Source: Dama dama
Lineage: Eukaryota; Chordata; Mammalia; Artiodactyla; Cervidae
Assembly (NCBI RefSeq): GCF_033118175.1
Contig: NC_083692.1
Location: forward strand, 93,614,501-93,678,500
Length of the DNA: 64,000 bases
Direction: 5' to 3'
In this document: positions 46,999-58,919 of the stretch, in pieces
Layout: each line of letters begins with the position of its first letter
Position numbering within the stretch: the first letter of the stretch is position 1
The notes under the pieces: model-generated
What the model was told of the DNA's origin: nothing
Seen by the model: only the letters and a program-made list of their open reading frames with translations
Database searches by the model: none
Translations under genes and position numbers: made by a program

Positions 46999-47201
46999 GG
47001 GTTTCCCAGGTGGTGCTAGTGGTAAAGAACCCACCTGCAAATGCAGGAGACTTAAGAGATGCTGGTTTGATCCCTAGAAGAGATCATGGCAACCCACTCC
47101 AGTACTGCCTGGAGAATTCCCATGGACAGAGGAGCCTGGTGGGCTACAGTCCATGGGGTCACAAAGAGTCGGACATGACTGAAGCAATTTAGCATGCACA
47201 A
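46999..47201 (+). repeat. Bov-tA SINE with 9-bp target duplication
   Basis: GGGTTTCCCAGGTGGTGCTA through GAGTCGGACATGACTGAAGC. The duplication GTAGAATGC is at 46990-46998 and 47202-47210. Part of the tRNA-like B-box region is deleted. Confidence 0.94.
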
Positions 47202-47210
47202 GTAGAATGC

Positions 47211-48340
47211 AGGAGGCGTTTTAGAGGAGCTGAGAGATGTTCAGGAGGATGCTGAACTGCCGAGGTCACAGGAAGATACAGTTTCAGTAAGGATGGGACG
47301 GTCCACATTGAATTGGGTTCAGCTTTCCAACCAGTTCCCTTCAACTCACACCAATCCATGTGATGAAAAGACCCTTAGGGAAAGAGGCCATGCACAAGAA
47401 TTCCTCTCAGGCCCCAAGCTGGAGGAAGTGCTGGGGGTCTCTACCAAACAGGAGCAGCTCAGGATGCCCGGGGGGGCAGAGGAAGTACTTTCCTCACCCT
47501 GGAAGAACCTGGCAATCCCGTGGCCTTTCCTGGGCTTTCCCAAGGGCTTTGCAGTGACCCAGCCAGCATGGGCCTCCACGTCACAGCTATAGAACTGATT
47601 TCTCTCTATGGGAGGGGGGCGGCAGCTCTAGCAGAACAATGCATTGCTTCGTGACCCTGAGAACATGTGATCTGTGATCACACACGGTGTAAGACGTGCA
47701 GCAGGAATCTGCAGGGGCCACCCTCACAGAACTGTTCACCACATCTCTGCCAAGGGCCCTATACGTAGTATGCCTGGGGCAGAGCGGGGCAGCAAACAAG
47801 AGGCTCCTTAACTCATCCAGCAGGAATCCAGTGGACAGATTTGTGGTGTGCAGTCTTAGAGGATCCTTTGGCTGAGTCAGTTCACCCCTAGGGATGGTTA
47901 ATAGGTAGCTGTCTCTCCCCCTCTGCCCAGCTACCCTGAGCAAGCCTCTACCATTTCATCACTGCTTTTTGACTGCTTAACTGGGAACAGTAAAGTTCAC
48001 TTTACTGTTAAATCTAGAGGTACCAGTAAGTGACACAGTTTTCAATCTGGAAATATAAATAAAATGAGATTTTTCAATCTGGAAATATAAATAAAATCAG
48101 AGAGCAGCAAGCTAACCCAGTCTGCTCCTGGTTGGCCAATTTATCTCCTATAGACATTCCAGATATGATTATTGGCATGAGCTGATGCAGAAGTACTGGA
48201 TAATGGCTACAAATTCACAATTATTTCCTTGCAGAAGATGAGTAATGTTTTTTCAGCTGCTCTAGTCTATAGTATAATTATGTTATTAGCAGTATTATCC
48301 AAAACAAATAGACCACAGTACCTTATGAACAATTTTTAAA
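47211..48340. other. Intron stretch with a 32-bp tandem duplication
   Basis: Two tandem copies of a 32-bp unit starting TTTTCAATCTGGAAATATAA lie at 48039-48070 and 48071-48102. Otherwise nothing is recognised. Confidence 0.6.
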
Positions 48341-49384
48341 CACTGATTTGTTTCCTTCTCTTTTAAAACATACATTAAAATTCCATTTAGCAATTAATCT
48401 GACATCTGTGCTTTCCACTCTCCAGAATATTTTCTCTCTGCCACAGCCAACGTCCTTAGTCAGTTATGACCACCTACTCCATTCTGAAACCCCTCCTGCC
48501 CTGGGCCTCCAGGTAAGAGGCTTTTCCTATCTTTCAAACCACTTAATGATGCCTTTTCTCCTCTCCCCTCCTAAGCCCTCATGAAAAGTCTACGCTAGCC
48601 CCTCTCTTCCTCATGCCCGCCCCTCCAACACACAGTCCTTTCCTGTATGCTCTGCATCTCTGTTCAGAGAAGTCTTCATTGCCCAACTCTAGGGCCAGTT
48701 TCTGCGTCAAGCCCCAGAACCTACTTCCAAATGCCTTCTTTTACAGTTTCTCCTCAGCAGCCTAGTTGGCATTTCAAAGTTGACGAAACTTCACTGAGTC
48801 CCGCTCACCTGCCAGACTCTGTGCTATGGGTAGTCTGTGAACTAGACACTCAGTTCTTGTACTTATAGTACAAATAACTAAATTCATCTTCTTTCCCGCA
48901 CATGGGCTCCCCTCAACCTCCCCAACAACCCTAGAGCTCCAATTTGTTTAAAGCATCGCTTCAAACACAGCGCCTGGGCCTGAAGCCTCAGTACCATATG
49001 ACATTCCCTTTCCCCGCTCCCACGGCTGGTGGGCTATAAAGGGTCAGAAATCCTCTTGAAAAGACTCTCTCCCCTCTGGTCTCTCTGCCATCACCCACAG
49101 GCAGGCTCTCGACATGTACTGACTCTGCACAGTCCAAATGCATCTCAGCCACTCCTCAACTCACTCCTCAGTCCAAACACCCAGTCTCCTAAAGCAGAGT
49201 TTGCACCAGGTCACTTCTCTGCTAACATGTCCCCGGTTCCCCCAGCTGCCCCCACACCAAATAAACTCCTGGAAACCTCTTCATGGACAGATAGGTCTCC
49301 AGCCACCTTCCCAAACGCTCCCCACTGTGTATGTTCCACTTCAACAAAACTGAACATTTAATTTCCGATGCTCAATCCAAGGTC
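48341..49384. other. Pyrimidine-rich intron stretch, possibly old L2
   Basis: The C/T-rich text resembles degraded reversed L2 (for example CTCTGTTCAGAGAAGTCTTC near 48660), but I cannot place it with certainty. Several overlapping short frames are open and unrecognised. Confidence 0.4.
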
Positions 49385-49660
49385 TCCATGCCTCTGTGCC
49401 TTTGTTCAGCCTGTGCTCCCTCCCAGAGACAGTCTTTTTCCACTTGCATCTCTGTGAGCCCAAATTCTACCCACCATTCCAAGCCTGGCTCCGATTCCAC
49501 AGTCTCCTTAAGACTCTTCCCTATCCACGCCTCCCTCAAACAGGATTCATCTCTCAGGCCTCTGCTTCCTGTATCATTTTGATGTCTTGTGCCCTGGGTT
49601 TTGTCTGGTTGATCTTCATGTCTGCCATGATAGAGGGCACGGTGCAACATCTTGGGAGGA
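49385..49660 (-). repeat. L2 LINE fragment, reverse
   Basis: CATGCCTCTGTGCCTTTGTT, CAGCCTGTGCTCCCTCCCAG, CCATTCCAAGCCTGGCTCCG and AGTCTCCTTAAGACTCTTCC match the reversed L2 order ('catgcctctgcgcctttgctc...tcaaggcccagctcaaat...'). Confidence 0.7.
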
Positions 49661-49664
49661 TCTA

Positions 49665-50489
49665 ACACATGATGGATAAGCCCCTGCGCGTGCTCTTTCT
49701 GGGTGAGAACTGCTAAATTTTGAAAGGGAGCATTCTACAAAGACATCTCTAATCTGTTAATTAGAAAAACAAAGAGAGAATGAAATAGACAGACAGAGGG
49801 CTCTGAGAAGCCAGCCGCCTCACATATACAATCTGCCTCCACTCCGGCATCTATGTTTATGGATGAACTGACTCCCACAGCAGGATTCTTTTCATCCCTG
49901 TTAGCAGTCTGGCTCACTCTTTCAGCTTTCAATCAGTTCTTCTGACATAGCAGTACTTTTAATATTTTTGACTTAACTAGACTCTGCTGAGAGAACTAAG
50001 CTACTCTCAGAAAAACTATTAAATTTTCTGTACATAAGAGGGGGAAAAAATCTGCAGTCACATTACAAATTAATCACCATGACTCTGGCACTGAGAAACT
50101 ATTTCTACAAGGCAGAGTCACGCTGTGCCCTGCACATCTGGTCCGTTCTGGGATGCGGAGCTGCAAATGCCGTTAGGGACTGTCATGCCCCACACCATGC
50201 AGGAGAAAGACAAGCCTAAAGAAGCCAAATACCCATTTTGGTGGGGGAAGAAACAACTGTGCGTCCTTCAGCTATTGATAAGACATTTACTTTTTTTGGG
50301 GGAAAAAAAACTTTCTTTCAAAAATGGCACATAAAGCTTCCTTGTCCATGGATGTTACTGTTTACTCATGAATAAGGAAATCAGTCCCATTTCCATTTAC
50401 CCCTTCCATTGTTTGAAATCTTGATGTCATTTACAACCTTTGCTATCACAGCTGTTGGGAATGCTGCTGCTTCTTGGTTGGGGGTGTCT
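49665..50489. other. Intron stretch with no recognised feature
   Basis: No repeat or gene assigned; a short A-run follows a T-run near 50292-50311. Confidence 0.5.
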
Positions 50490-50645
50490 AGGATACAGCT
50501 ACTCAAAGTGGAGTTTGGAACTAACATTGATGCCAGCATCACCTGGGAGCCTGTAAAACTATCTCAGACTCCGCTCCATATCTGCTCAAGCACAACCTGC
50601 CTCCTCTGGTGACCTGTCTGCATTTTTATGTCTGAGAAGCAGTGG
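50490..50645 (+). mobile_element. MER5A-like DNA transposon
   Basis: AGCTACTCAAAGTGGAGTTT, GCCAGCATCACCTGGGAGCC and TCAGACTCCGCTCCATATCT follow MER5A. The following 50655-50770 may be a second, more diverged hAT fragment. Confidence 0.7.
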
Positions 50646-50947
50646 TCAAGATCATGGTGTTTCTTCATGTGGTCCAAGAATAACTTGAGGGGCTTAAAAA
50701 ACATATATGGTTTCCAAGGGTCATCCCCTAGCACTGACTCTGAAAGTCTGGGATCAGATATAATTTTGGCTAAGTGAGATAATGAAATTAATATGACATA
50801 TATGATGCCTGACAAACAGAAGGGAAAGAGCAAACTCTAAGCCCGCCTATTTTCACTACTACCAGTAAGGTTGTCAGATTCAGCAGATAAAACCATTCGG
50901 TGCTCCAGGTAAATTTGTGAACACATAACTGATAAACATAAGTATAT

Positions 50948-51730
50948 ACCAAATACACCACCCTTATGGCCGAAAGTGAAGAAGAACTAAAGAGGCTCTT
51001 GATGAAAGTGAAAGAGAAGAGTAAAAACGTTGGCTTAAAGCTCAACATTCAGAAAACTAAGATCATGGCATCTGGTCCCATCACTTCATGGCAATTAGAT
51101 GGAGAAACAGTGGAAACTGTGGCAGATTTTATTTTGGGGGGCTCCAAAATCACCGCAGATGGTGACTACAGCCATGAAATTAAAAGACGCTTACTCCTTG
51201 AAAGAAAAGTTATGACCAACCTAGAGAGCATATTAAAAAGCAGAGACATTATTTTGCCAACAAAGGTCTGTCTAGTCAAGGCTATGGTTTTTCCAGTAGT
51301 CATGTATGGGTGTGAGAGTTGGACTATAAAGAAAGCTGAGTGCCAAAGAATTGATGCTTTTGAACTGTGGTGTTGGAGAAGACTCTTGAGAGTCCCTTGG
51401 ACTGCAAGGAGATCCAACCTGTCCATCCTAAAGGAAACCAGTCCTGAATATTCATTGGAAGGACTGATGCTGAAGATGAAACTCCAATACTTTGGCCACC
51501 TGATGAGGAGCACTGACTCATTTGAAAAGACCCTGATGCTGGGAAAGATTGAAGGCAGGAGGAGAAGGGGAGACAGAGGATGAGATGGTTGGATGGCATC
51601 AACCGACTAAATGGACATGAGTTTGAGTAAACTCTGGGTGTTGGTGATGGACAGGGAGGCCTGGCGTGCTACAGTCCATGGGGTCACAAAGAGTCAGACA
51701 CGACTGAGTGACTGAACTGAACTGAACTGA
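50948..51730 (+). repeat. BovB LINE, 5'-truncated 3' half
   Basis: It begins just after the YADD block (CACCCTTATGGCCGAAAGTG) and ends GAGTGACTGAACTGAACTGA. A 205-codon frame (50966-51583) encoding the BovB C-terminal domain remains open, with segments KVGLKLNIQKTKI-like, FILGGSKITADGDYSHEIKR and WCWRRLLRVPWTARRS. This indicates a relatively recent copy, but it lacks all catalytic parts. Confidence 0.93.
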
Positions 51731-51739
51731 TAGCAAATA

Positions 51740-52460
51740 ATGCATGAGACATATTTATACTAAAATATTATTCCTTCGTTATTTATCGCAAATTTAAATT
51801 TATCTGACCATTTTGTATTTTCTCTAGTAATCCTAATTATCCCTGACTTTGGAATACCTGGGGCAGAGAAGTTAGTGGTAGATAAGTGGAAAAATAGATT
51901 AGGCTCAGATTGTGGAGAGCTTAAATGCCATTCTAAGGAGTTTGAATCAACCTGTACTCAACATTTTTGAGCAGGGACACGGCATAACCCAAGTACTCCG
52001 TCCGTACTCCCAGGAATGAGGAAGATAAAGTCAAGTGGGCTGCTGGGGCAAGAATCTCCAGCTCAAAGCTTCTTTAGGAAAGGAAACCAGAAGGTCATAG
52101 TCATGACCAGTGACCAAGTCACAAAGAACAAAAAAGTTAAAATTTCAAAATCTTAAATTCAATTCTAAACTCTTATTTATTTATACCCCACTTGACCCAT
52201 AAAAATAATTTAAACTAGCTTCTTGACTTTTCTTTTTGAAGGAATAGCTAGTACACAGCTGAGCCCTAGCCTTATTTACAGAGAGATTTTTGTAATCAGA
52301 GAAAAAAAAATATCTAGTAACACATCAAAAGCCAAACTTCCAATGTCCTTCCAATGCCTACGCTGCCAGAACCCAGAACTTTGCACCTGGATATCCCAAA
52401 TACTTAGTACAAAGGCAATCAGTGTTCTTACTCACAATCCATTTGCTCTTATTTAACACA
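51740..52460. other. Intron stretch with no recognised feature
   Basis: AT-rich sequence; no repeat or gene assigned. Confidence 0.5.
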
Positions 52461-52577
52461 CAATTCTTTTTTTTTAATTGAAGTATAGTTAATTTACAAT
52501 GATGTGTTCATTTCAACTATAATAACAAAGTGACTTCAGTTGTGTAGTAAAAGTAATTTAGAATCTTTTCCAGATAC

Positions 52578-53204
52578 TTTTTTTTGACCATGTTGTGTGA
52601 CTTGTGGGATCTTAGTTCCCCTTTGTTGTTCAAGTTGCTCGGACATGTCTGACTCTTTGGGGCCCCATGAACTGTAGCATGCCAGGTTTCCCTGTCCTTC
52701 ACTATCTCCCAGAGCTTGCTCAAACTTATGTCCATTGAGTTGGTAATGCCATCCAACTGTTTCATCCTCTGTCATCCCATTCTCTTCCTGCCTTCAATGT
52801 TTCCCAGCATCAGCGTCTTTTCCAATGAGTCAGCTCTTCGCATCAGGTGGCCAGAGTATTGGAGCTTCAGTATCAGTCCTTCCAATGAATAGTCGGGACT
52901 GATTTCTTTTAGGATTGACTGATTTGAACTTCTTGCAGTCCAAGGATTCTCAAGAGTCTTCTCCAACACCACAGATCAAAAGCATCAATTCTTCGGTGCT
53001 TAGCTTTCTTTATAGTCCAACTCACACCATACATGACTACTGGAGAAACCATAGCTTTGACTACATGGACCTTTGTTGGCAAAATAATGTCTCTGCTTTT
53101 TAATACACTATCTAGGTTTGTCAGGGCTTTTCAAACTAGTGATCAAACCAGGGCCTTCTGCAAAGAAAGCGCAGTCTTAACCACCAGACTACAAGGGAAG
53201 TCCT
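52578..53204 (-). repeat. CHR-type SINE, reverse, split by BovB
   Basis: TTTTTTGACCATGTTGTGTG, CTTGTGGGATCTTAGTTCCC (left part) and ATCAAACCAGGGCCTTCTGC, CTTAACCACCAGACTACAAG, GGAAGTCC (right part, to 53202) form a reversed CHR SINE. Flanking words GAATCTTTTCC and GATTCTTTTTC are a plausible imperfect target duplication within the L1. Confidence 0.85.
52625..53130 (-). repeat. BovB LINE 3' end inserted in the CHR SINE
   Basis: TTCAAGTTGCTCGGACATGT...GCTTGCTCAAACTTATGTCC...TCTTCGCATCAGGTGGCCAG...ACACTATCTAGGTTTGTCAG give the reversed last ~500 bp of BovB. Confidence 0.92.
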
Positions 53205-53484
53205 GTGGATTCTTTTTCATTATAGTTATTACAAGATTCTGAATACAGTTCCTCACGTTATACAGTCAGTCCTTGTTGTTTAGCTATTTTATATAGAATA
53301 GTGAGTATCTGTTAATCCAAAACTCTAATTTACCTCTCTCTGTTTCCCTCACTATTCCCTTTGATAACACTGTTTGCTTTTAATGTCTGTAACTGTTTTG
53401 TAAATAAGTTCATATGTATAATATTTTTAAAGATTCCACATATAAGTGATATCCTATGATATTTGTCTTTCTCTGACCACTTTA

Positions 53485-55070
53485 GGATTTCTTTTCATTA
53501 CTTTTCCTCTCATGATCTTAAAGGCCAATAAGAAATCTCAAAGTGTAAGGTAAGAATGTCAGTTTGCAAATATGTAGGTTGGGAATATTTACATCAGTGA
53601 TTTATTAGACTAATTCTTCAAGATGAATGTAATCACTTACTATATTCTGAAGCTTTCTGCAGGAAACTTAGGTCCTATAGAAGTTCTTGTTATGGAAGAA
53701 TATTCGAGACATTAGATTTCCCATGAAAACATGGTATTTAAAATTTGAATCTACAAGTCTGTATTACGTGTATATGTCTTGAACCAGATATTAGATGATT
53801 AACAGTCTCAACGCCTTATTTAAACCAAAGTGCACAGTTAACAAATTCCCTAATCTGGTAACACTTCACCGAGTTCTTCATTGCCTTCCTGGTGAGTCCC
53901 AGACTGCATCAGGATATGTAAAGCCAGTGGGTCAGAATCCCCACCCAGGAGTAATCTAGGACATAGGAATACAGGTGTTCAGCTGCAAGAATCAGGCTTC
54001 AGGTTCAAAGCTGTATTGTGAGCAATCACCCAGGGACCTTCTGGGCATTTACTATCACACTTTCATAGTCCAGAACGTACTTACTGGTGAATTTCACGAA
54101 TGTAACACAGAGTTTCTCTTTTCTCCTGTCCTGTGGAGTCTTTGGATGGAGGAATCTTTTCAGGCTACTTGGTCCAACTCCATTTGGATGCCAGAAACCT
54201 CTCTTTTCCCAGAAGGATGTGAAAGACCGGAGTGAATAAGACCCAGGAACATAATGGCAATGAATGATTGAGTCTTCTTCTCCAATTTGGCAATAATGAA
54301 TCCAAATAAGATTTTGCTAGTGTTGGTGGACAGGATATTCTCTAGGAATCAATAAGTATTTAATTCTAATTAGAATCACTATGGCAGCAAGAGGCTAAAC
54401 AGAGCCAGAGGACACACCCACAGCAGAGCTCAAACCTCCCTCTAAGACAGAGGACAGTGGCATTGGGCCGGCTGCAGAGCTGCTGATCCTGAAACCCGCA
54501 GCGCACACTTTCAGGGTACAAAGCTAAGGGTCTTAAATTTAGAGCGCACCAGATGCCAAATGATCAAGCTCTTGGAATAAAGTTCAAAGAGGAAAAACTC
54601 TGCATCACTCTTTGTTATCAGCCTGGATATTCTGGTCCCCCTGGCAGCACTGGGCAAGGGCAACACAGGCCCTGAAATGATGCCCAGCACACAGGAAGTC
54701 ACTACTCTCTGCCTGCAGGCCAGTGGCAAACAACAGTCAGTGGGACTGAAAAAGGGACTCTCAGAAACCTGAAGCCGTTTTCTTCTTTCCCCCAAAATAC
54801 AAGGATCCAGACATAAAGCGGCTTTAGAAATCTCAGCAGAATTCTTCTTCTTTTGTTAACAGGAAAAGGAAAAGGAAACAAATGGAGGGATGGAGAAAGA
54901 AATTAGGTTATGTGTTCAGGTCATATTCATCCAGCCCAGGCTTTAAGGAAACTATTCTTTCTATAAGTGGTTAAAAAAATGAGAGAGAGAGAATCCTGTG
55001 TGTTCCAAGGAATTCTACACCATCCAAATAAAAACTATAGATAGAGAGGTTAAAGAGATGCTGAAGGCTT
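53485..55070. other. Intron stretch with no recognised feature
   Basis: No repeat or gene I can support; a GA run occurs at about 54978-54990. Confidence 0.5.
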
Positions 55071-55074
55071 TCCA

Positions 55075-55277
55075 GGGCTTCCTAGGTGGTTCAGTGGTAA
55101 AGAATTCGCCTGCCAATGCAGGAGATAAAAGTTTAATCCCTGGGTCGGGAAGATCCCCTAGAGAAGGAAACGGAACCCACTGCAGTATTCTTGCTTGGAG
55201 AAACCCACAGACAGAGGAGCCTGGTGGGCCACAGTCCATGGAGTTGCAAAGACAACTTAACAACTAAACAACAACAA
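55075..55277 (+). repeat. Bov-tA SINE
   Basis: GGGCTTCCTAGGTGGTTCAG, TCGGGAAGATCCCCTAGAGA and CAACTTAACAACTAAACAAC; full element with a 10-bp deletion near the end. Confidence 0.93.
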
Positions 55278-55539
55278 TCTGGCTTTGGCCCGACTACACT
55301 ATCAAAACTCGTGCTCTGAAAATCACCAAGGCATGTGGAAATTAGGTGTTACAGTTGATAAAAGATAGAAGAAACCTATAGAGGATGATCAGTTATCACT
55401 TAGTGCAGGCTGAGTTCTCAAGGATGTCTTGGTTTAGAATATATTGTCTTCTATCTGTTTTGTACTCGTCAACACTTGGCCACGATAATGTTTTAGAACC
55501 TAAAACTTACTCCACTCTACCACCCCCAGCCAGAAAGCA

Positions 55540-55930
55540 GGAGGCCCAACAATGGTGAGGCTCCCCGCTTCACCAACTGAGTCTTCGGAGGAGACAGAAG
55601 AGTCCAGAGGAAGGGAGCCGGCGAGGCGCTTGCTGGGCTGTGACAGGCGAGAGTGGGAAGGTGGCTGAGCCTGGTTGTGCTGTGGGTCTGAAACCGGCCA
55701 CGTCCCTCCCTGCCTGGAGGCTTTCTTAGAACCCAAACTGGTCCTCAGCAGCTCTTGGGTAGGAGGTAAGATGCAGTCAGAGGGGCTCCCTGCCCATCCA
55801 CCGTGAGAGGCAGCCCTGTGCGGGGAGAACGCTGGGTGCCTGTGGCCCCGGGCCGGGGGCTGGGAAGCTGGAGGGCGTGCTGTCGCTTCACTGCATACGC
55901 GGGCTCGTCCCTTCAAACGAACGTCCTAGC
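55540..55930. other. GC-rich, CpG-containing intronic segment
   Basis: About 390 bp of GC-rich DNA with CpGs such as GAGCCGGCGAGGCGC (about 55615) and CCCCGGGCCGGGGGC (about 55846), about 4 kb into the large intron on the gene's 5' side. A 138-codon minus-strand frame (55500-55916) spans it, but I recognise no protein family. It could be a regulatory island or simply GC-rich intron. Confidence 0.55.
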
Positions 55931-56323
55931 CTGACACAGAGCTGAAGAACCGTTAGTATCTGGTTCTTCTGGGCCAAGATCTTCAAGGCCCAGACCCGAG
56001 GGGTCCGTTTCAACCTTTACAAGACTCTTCCGTATCTATGAAGGAAGCACATCCCTTCTTCCTTCGAGCAACTTCCAGACCTGCCCCCTCTCTCGGATGC
56101 TCCTTCTCAGTCCCCTCCGTGACGTCTTCCTCACCGCCAGTCCCACAAACAGTCTTCGGCAGGAAACCCCCTCTCCCTGGTTAAGGCCTCGGGCAGCTTC
56201 ACCTTAAATGAAGTGGTTCTCAAAATGCTCAGCGCTTCAGGCCAAATGGCGGTAGGAACCCATCAGGTGCTCCTCCTCGGATGCCTCCCCCAAATCTCAA
56301 AGTGATCGGTCTAAAACTAAACT

Positions 56324-56605
56324 GGGCTTCCCTGGTGGTCCCGTGGCTGAGAATGTGCCTGCCAGGGCAGGGGACACAGGTTCCATCCCCGGTCTGGGAG
56401 GAGCCCACAGGCTGTGGAGCGATGGTGCTCTCGGGCCAAGGGCTGCACCTCCTGAAGCCTGAGCTTGGCAACAGAAGCCACCCCAATGGGAAGCACGCGC
56501 ACTGCAACTAGAGAGGAGCCCCCTGTTCACTGCAGCTAGAGAAAGCCCACAGCAATGAGCACCCGGCACAACCAAAAATTGATAAATAAATCCTTTAAAA
56601 AATAA
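56324..56605 (+). repeat. CHR-type SINE
   Basis: GGGCTTCCCTGGTGGTCCCG head, CTGCAACTAGAGAGGAGCCC and GAGCACCCGGCACAACCAAA body, ending in a TAAATAAA/A-rich tail; the order matches the CHR SINE of cetartiodactyls. Confidence 0.88.
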
Positions 56606-56892
56606 AATAGAAAAATAAACCCTTCTTTCTCCTTCATGCTAAAACCTATCATCGGCCCTACCTAACTTGATGAATTGCTTTCCTTCCACTAACTATCCTG
56701 TGCCTCCTGTTCCAAACGACCAGTGACCCAACCCTTGCTGACTCTACCTCTGGACCAGCTCTCCAGTCCATGCCTTCCTTCCACTGCCTGAGTCAGGTTC
56801 ATTCCCCTCGCAGGGTCACCCTGCCTGAAGTCTCTATTTACACCTCTCTTCTGGCTATTTACACTTCTCTTCTGGTTATACACTTCTCTTCT

Positions 56893-57208
56893 TGGACTGC
56901 AAGGAGATCCAACCAGTCAATCCTAGAGGAAATCAGTCCTGAATATTCATCGGAAGGACTGATGCTGAAGTTCCAAGCTCAAGTTGCCACCTGATGCAAA
57001 ATGCAACTCATTAGAAAAGACCCTGATCCTGGGAAAGATTGAAGGCGGGAGGAGAAGGGGACGACAGAGGATGAGATGGTTGGTCAGCATCACCGACTCG
57101 ATGGACATGAGTTTGAGTAAGCTCTGGGAGATGGCGACGTACAGGGAAGCCTGACGTGCTGCAGTACATGGGGTCCCAGAGAGTTGGACACGACCGAGCA
57201 ACTGAACA
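56893..57208 (+). repeat. BovB LINE 3' end
   Basis: TTGGACTGCAAGGAGATCCA...GAAAGATTGAAGGCGGGAGG...GAGTTGGACACGACCGAGCA. It interrupts an older L2-like stretch that resumes at 57230. Confidence 0.92.
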
Positions 57209-57229
57209 ACAGCTTCTGGCTATGGATAC

Positions 57230-57390
57230 TTGTTTCCTTGACTTGGTGGTGCACAGACATTTGTCATCTCTATGCTAGACTATGACTTCTTCAGATACAC
57301 AAACCTTGCTTTTTGTTTTTGCTATTTGTCCTATGTTCCCATGTGGTACCATCATGCTTTGCACATAATAAATACTCAATAAATAGACTT
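57230..57390 (-). repeat. L2 LINE 3' end, reverse
   Basis: CTATGCTAGACTATGACTTC, ATCATGCTTTGCACATAATA and AATACTCAATAAATAGACTT match the reversed L2 3' terminus. Confidence 0.65.
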
Positions 57391-58618
57391 TGGCAATAGA
57401 AAATGAATTTAATGATGGTACTTATTCCCCCAAACAGCAGCTCATTAGATTAACATCTTCTCGGCTAACAACACTATGTATGCACACACACTGTACACAC
57501 ATGCACACCAGGGATGCCCTTAACTATCTGGAGTCAACCTTCTGGCAAACACAAAGACAGGAGTTCTCTCCTAAGTAATTCGAACATAAATCGGTTAATA
57601 CTCTTCATTCCTAGTTTTCCTTGAGTGAAATGACACAATGCTTAGTGGCAAATGAGAAACAATTTTGCAAATCTTTCTCCTCCCAAAGGCCACCAAACAT
57701 GGGTCGTGCATCTTCCTGTCTTGCATTTTGATCCCATTGCTATGACTTAGTGTGGTAATTATATTACAAAGCTATTATTTGCTGAAATGAAAATGGCAAA
57801 ACAATTTACATGCTTGTCTAAAAAAAGACTGTGTTAGAATGCAATTGTCAGTAAAATTACAACGGCAAAATAACTGAAAGGTGAAGTCTGGAAGGTGCAG
57901 TTGCGAAACCATTATAAGGTTTCTGTGGGGGACTCACAGCATGGAGTGAAAGCATACACTCCTGGGGACACATTTTTAATTCACAAAAGCAGGCACCGTT
58001 TATGGGGAGATGAAAACATCTGTGTTCCAATAGCTCCCCAGCATTATCTACACTTGTGAACGCCACCTGGGGGTGTGTGACATCGTCACGGTTTATGGGT
58101 TTATGGGGCAGACCGATAAGAGCACCATGTGGGCTACTGAGCCTCCCTTCAGCACCAAGAAGATAAAAGAGAAGCTCAGCTTCGATTTTTCTGCTTCCAA
58201 TATAAAAGCGAGGGTCATAACATGAAAAGTCTATATCCAAGCCTGAAAGCATTAAATATTTGTGTATTAAAATAGATGTGTTTCTAAGGATCTGTTTTCT
58301 TAAAATATTCTGCTGATGTACTCCGTTAGCAAAATCTTGATAAATATTTTAATGCCCGGTAGGTAGATTTACTCACCAAAGGAAAAAAAATAAAATAAAA
58401 TTAGAGTGCTATCTATGAAACAGATATGCTGAAATGATGGATTTGATGACTTTGGACCTTCCTCTGACCCCTATTCTGCATTCTGATGGGTGAACACACA
58501 GATGAGTCCACCAACAAAGCCCATGCAATCTACACCCCTGTGCTCTCCCCTTCACCCCCTCCCAGACTGTACCTATGGGTCTACCTCTGCCATTTGAGCC
58601 ATTAAAGGAACAAATGAG
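57391..58618. other. Intron stretch with no recognised repeat
   Basis: A CA-rich run at about 57483-57508 and an A-rich run at about 58380-58400 only. A 131-codon minus frame (57857-58252) has no recognisable similarity. Confidence 0.5.
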
Positions 58619-58619
58619 T

Positions 58620-58915
58620 ACGTCAGACACAGAAATACAAGTATCACGTTATATCACTACATGTGGAATCTAAAAAAGTGATGCAAATGAACTTATTTAC
58701 AAACCAGAAATGGACTCACAGACACAGAAGACAAACATATGGTTGCCAAAAGAGACAGGAGAAAGAAGGGATAAGTTAGGAGTTTATATTGTATTATATA
58801 TAATAATATATATTAATTTAATTATTATATATATTATATATTATATACTATATTCTATGCTATAAATTAGGAGTTACTACTAAACCACAAAAAGACCTGT
58901 ATAATTTTGTTTTTC
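58620..58915 (+). repeat. L1 3'UTR fragment with an AT-rich expansion
   Basis: ATCACTACATGTGGAATCTA, AATGAACTTATTTACAAACC, GACTCACAGACACAGAAGAC and CATATGGTTGCCAAAAGAGA follow an L1 3'UTR. The following (TA)-rich tract at 58785-58862 is an internal expansion. Confidence 0.78.
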
Positions 58916-58919
58916 AAAC

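Larger units (their letters stand above)
52465..53480 (-). repeat. L1 3' end, reverse, hosting a CHR SINE and BovB
   Basis: TTTTAATTGAAGTATAGTTA...AATTTACAATGATGTG (52480-52580) and CATTATAGTTATTACAAGAT...GTCCTTGTTGTTTAGCTATT...AGATTCCACATATAAGTGAT (53218-53455) are the two halves of one reversed L1 3'UTR. Confidence 0.82.

Noticed and set aside
55500..55916. 138-codon minus-strand open frame as a possible extra SV2C exon
   Set aside because: Composition is low-complexity (Pro/Ser/Ala), there is no similarity to SV2 proteins, and the two flanking coding exons already join in phase with the expected protein sequence.
57857..58252. 131-codon minus-strand open frame
   Set aside because: No recognisable domains or splice support; it is probably chance openness.
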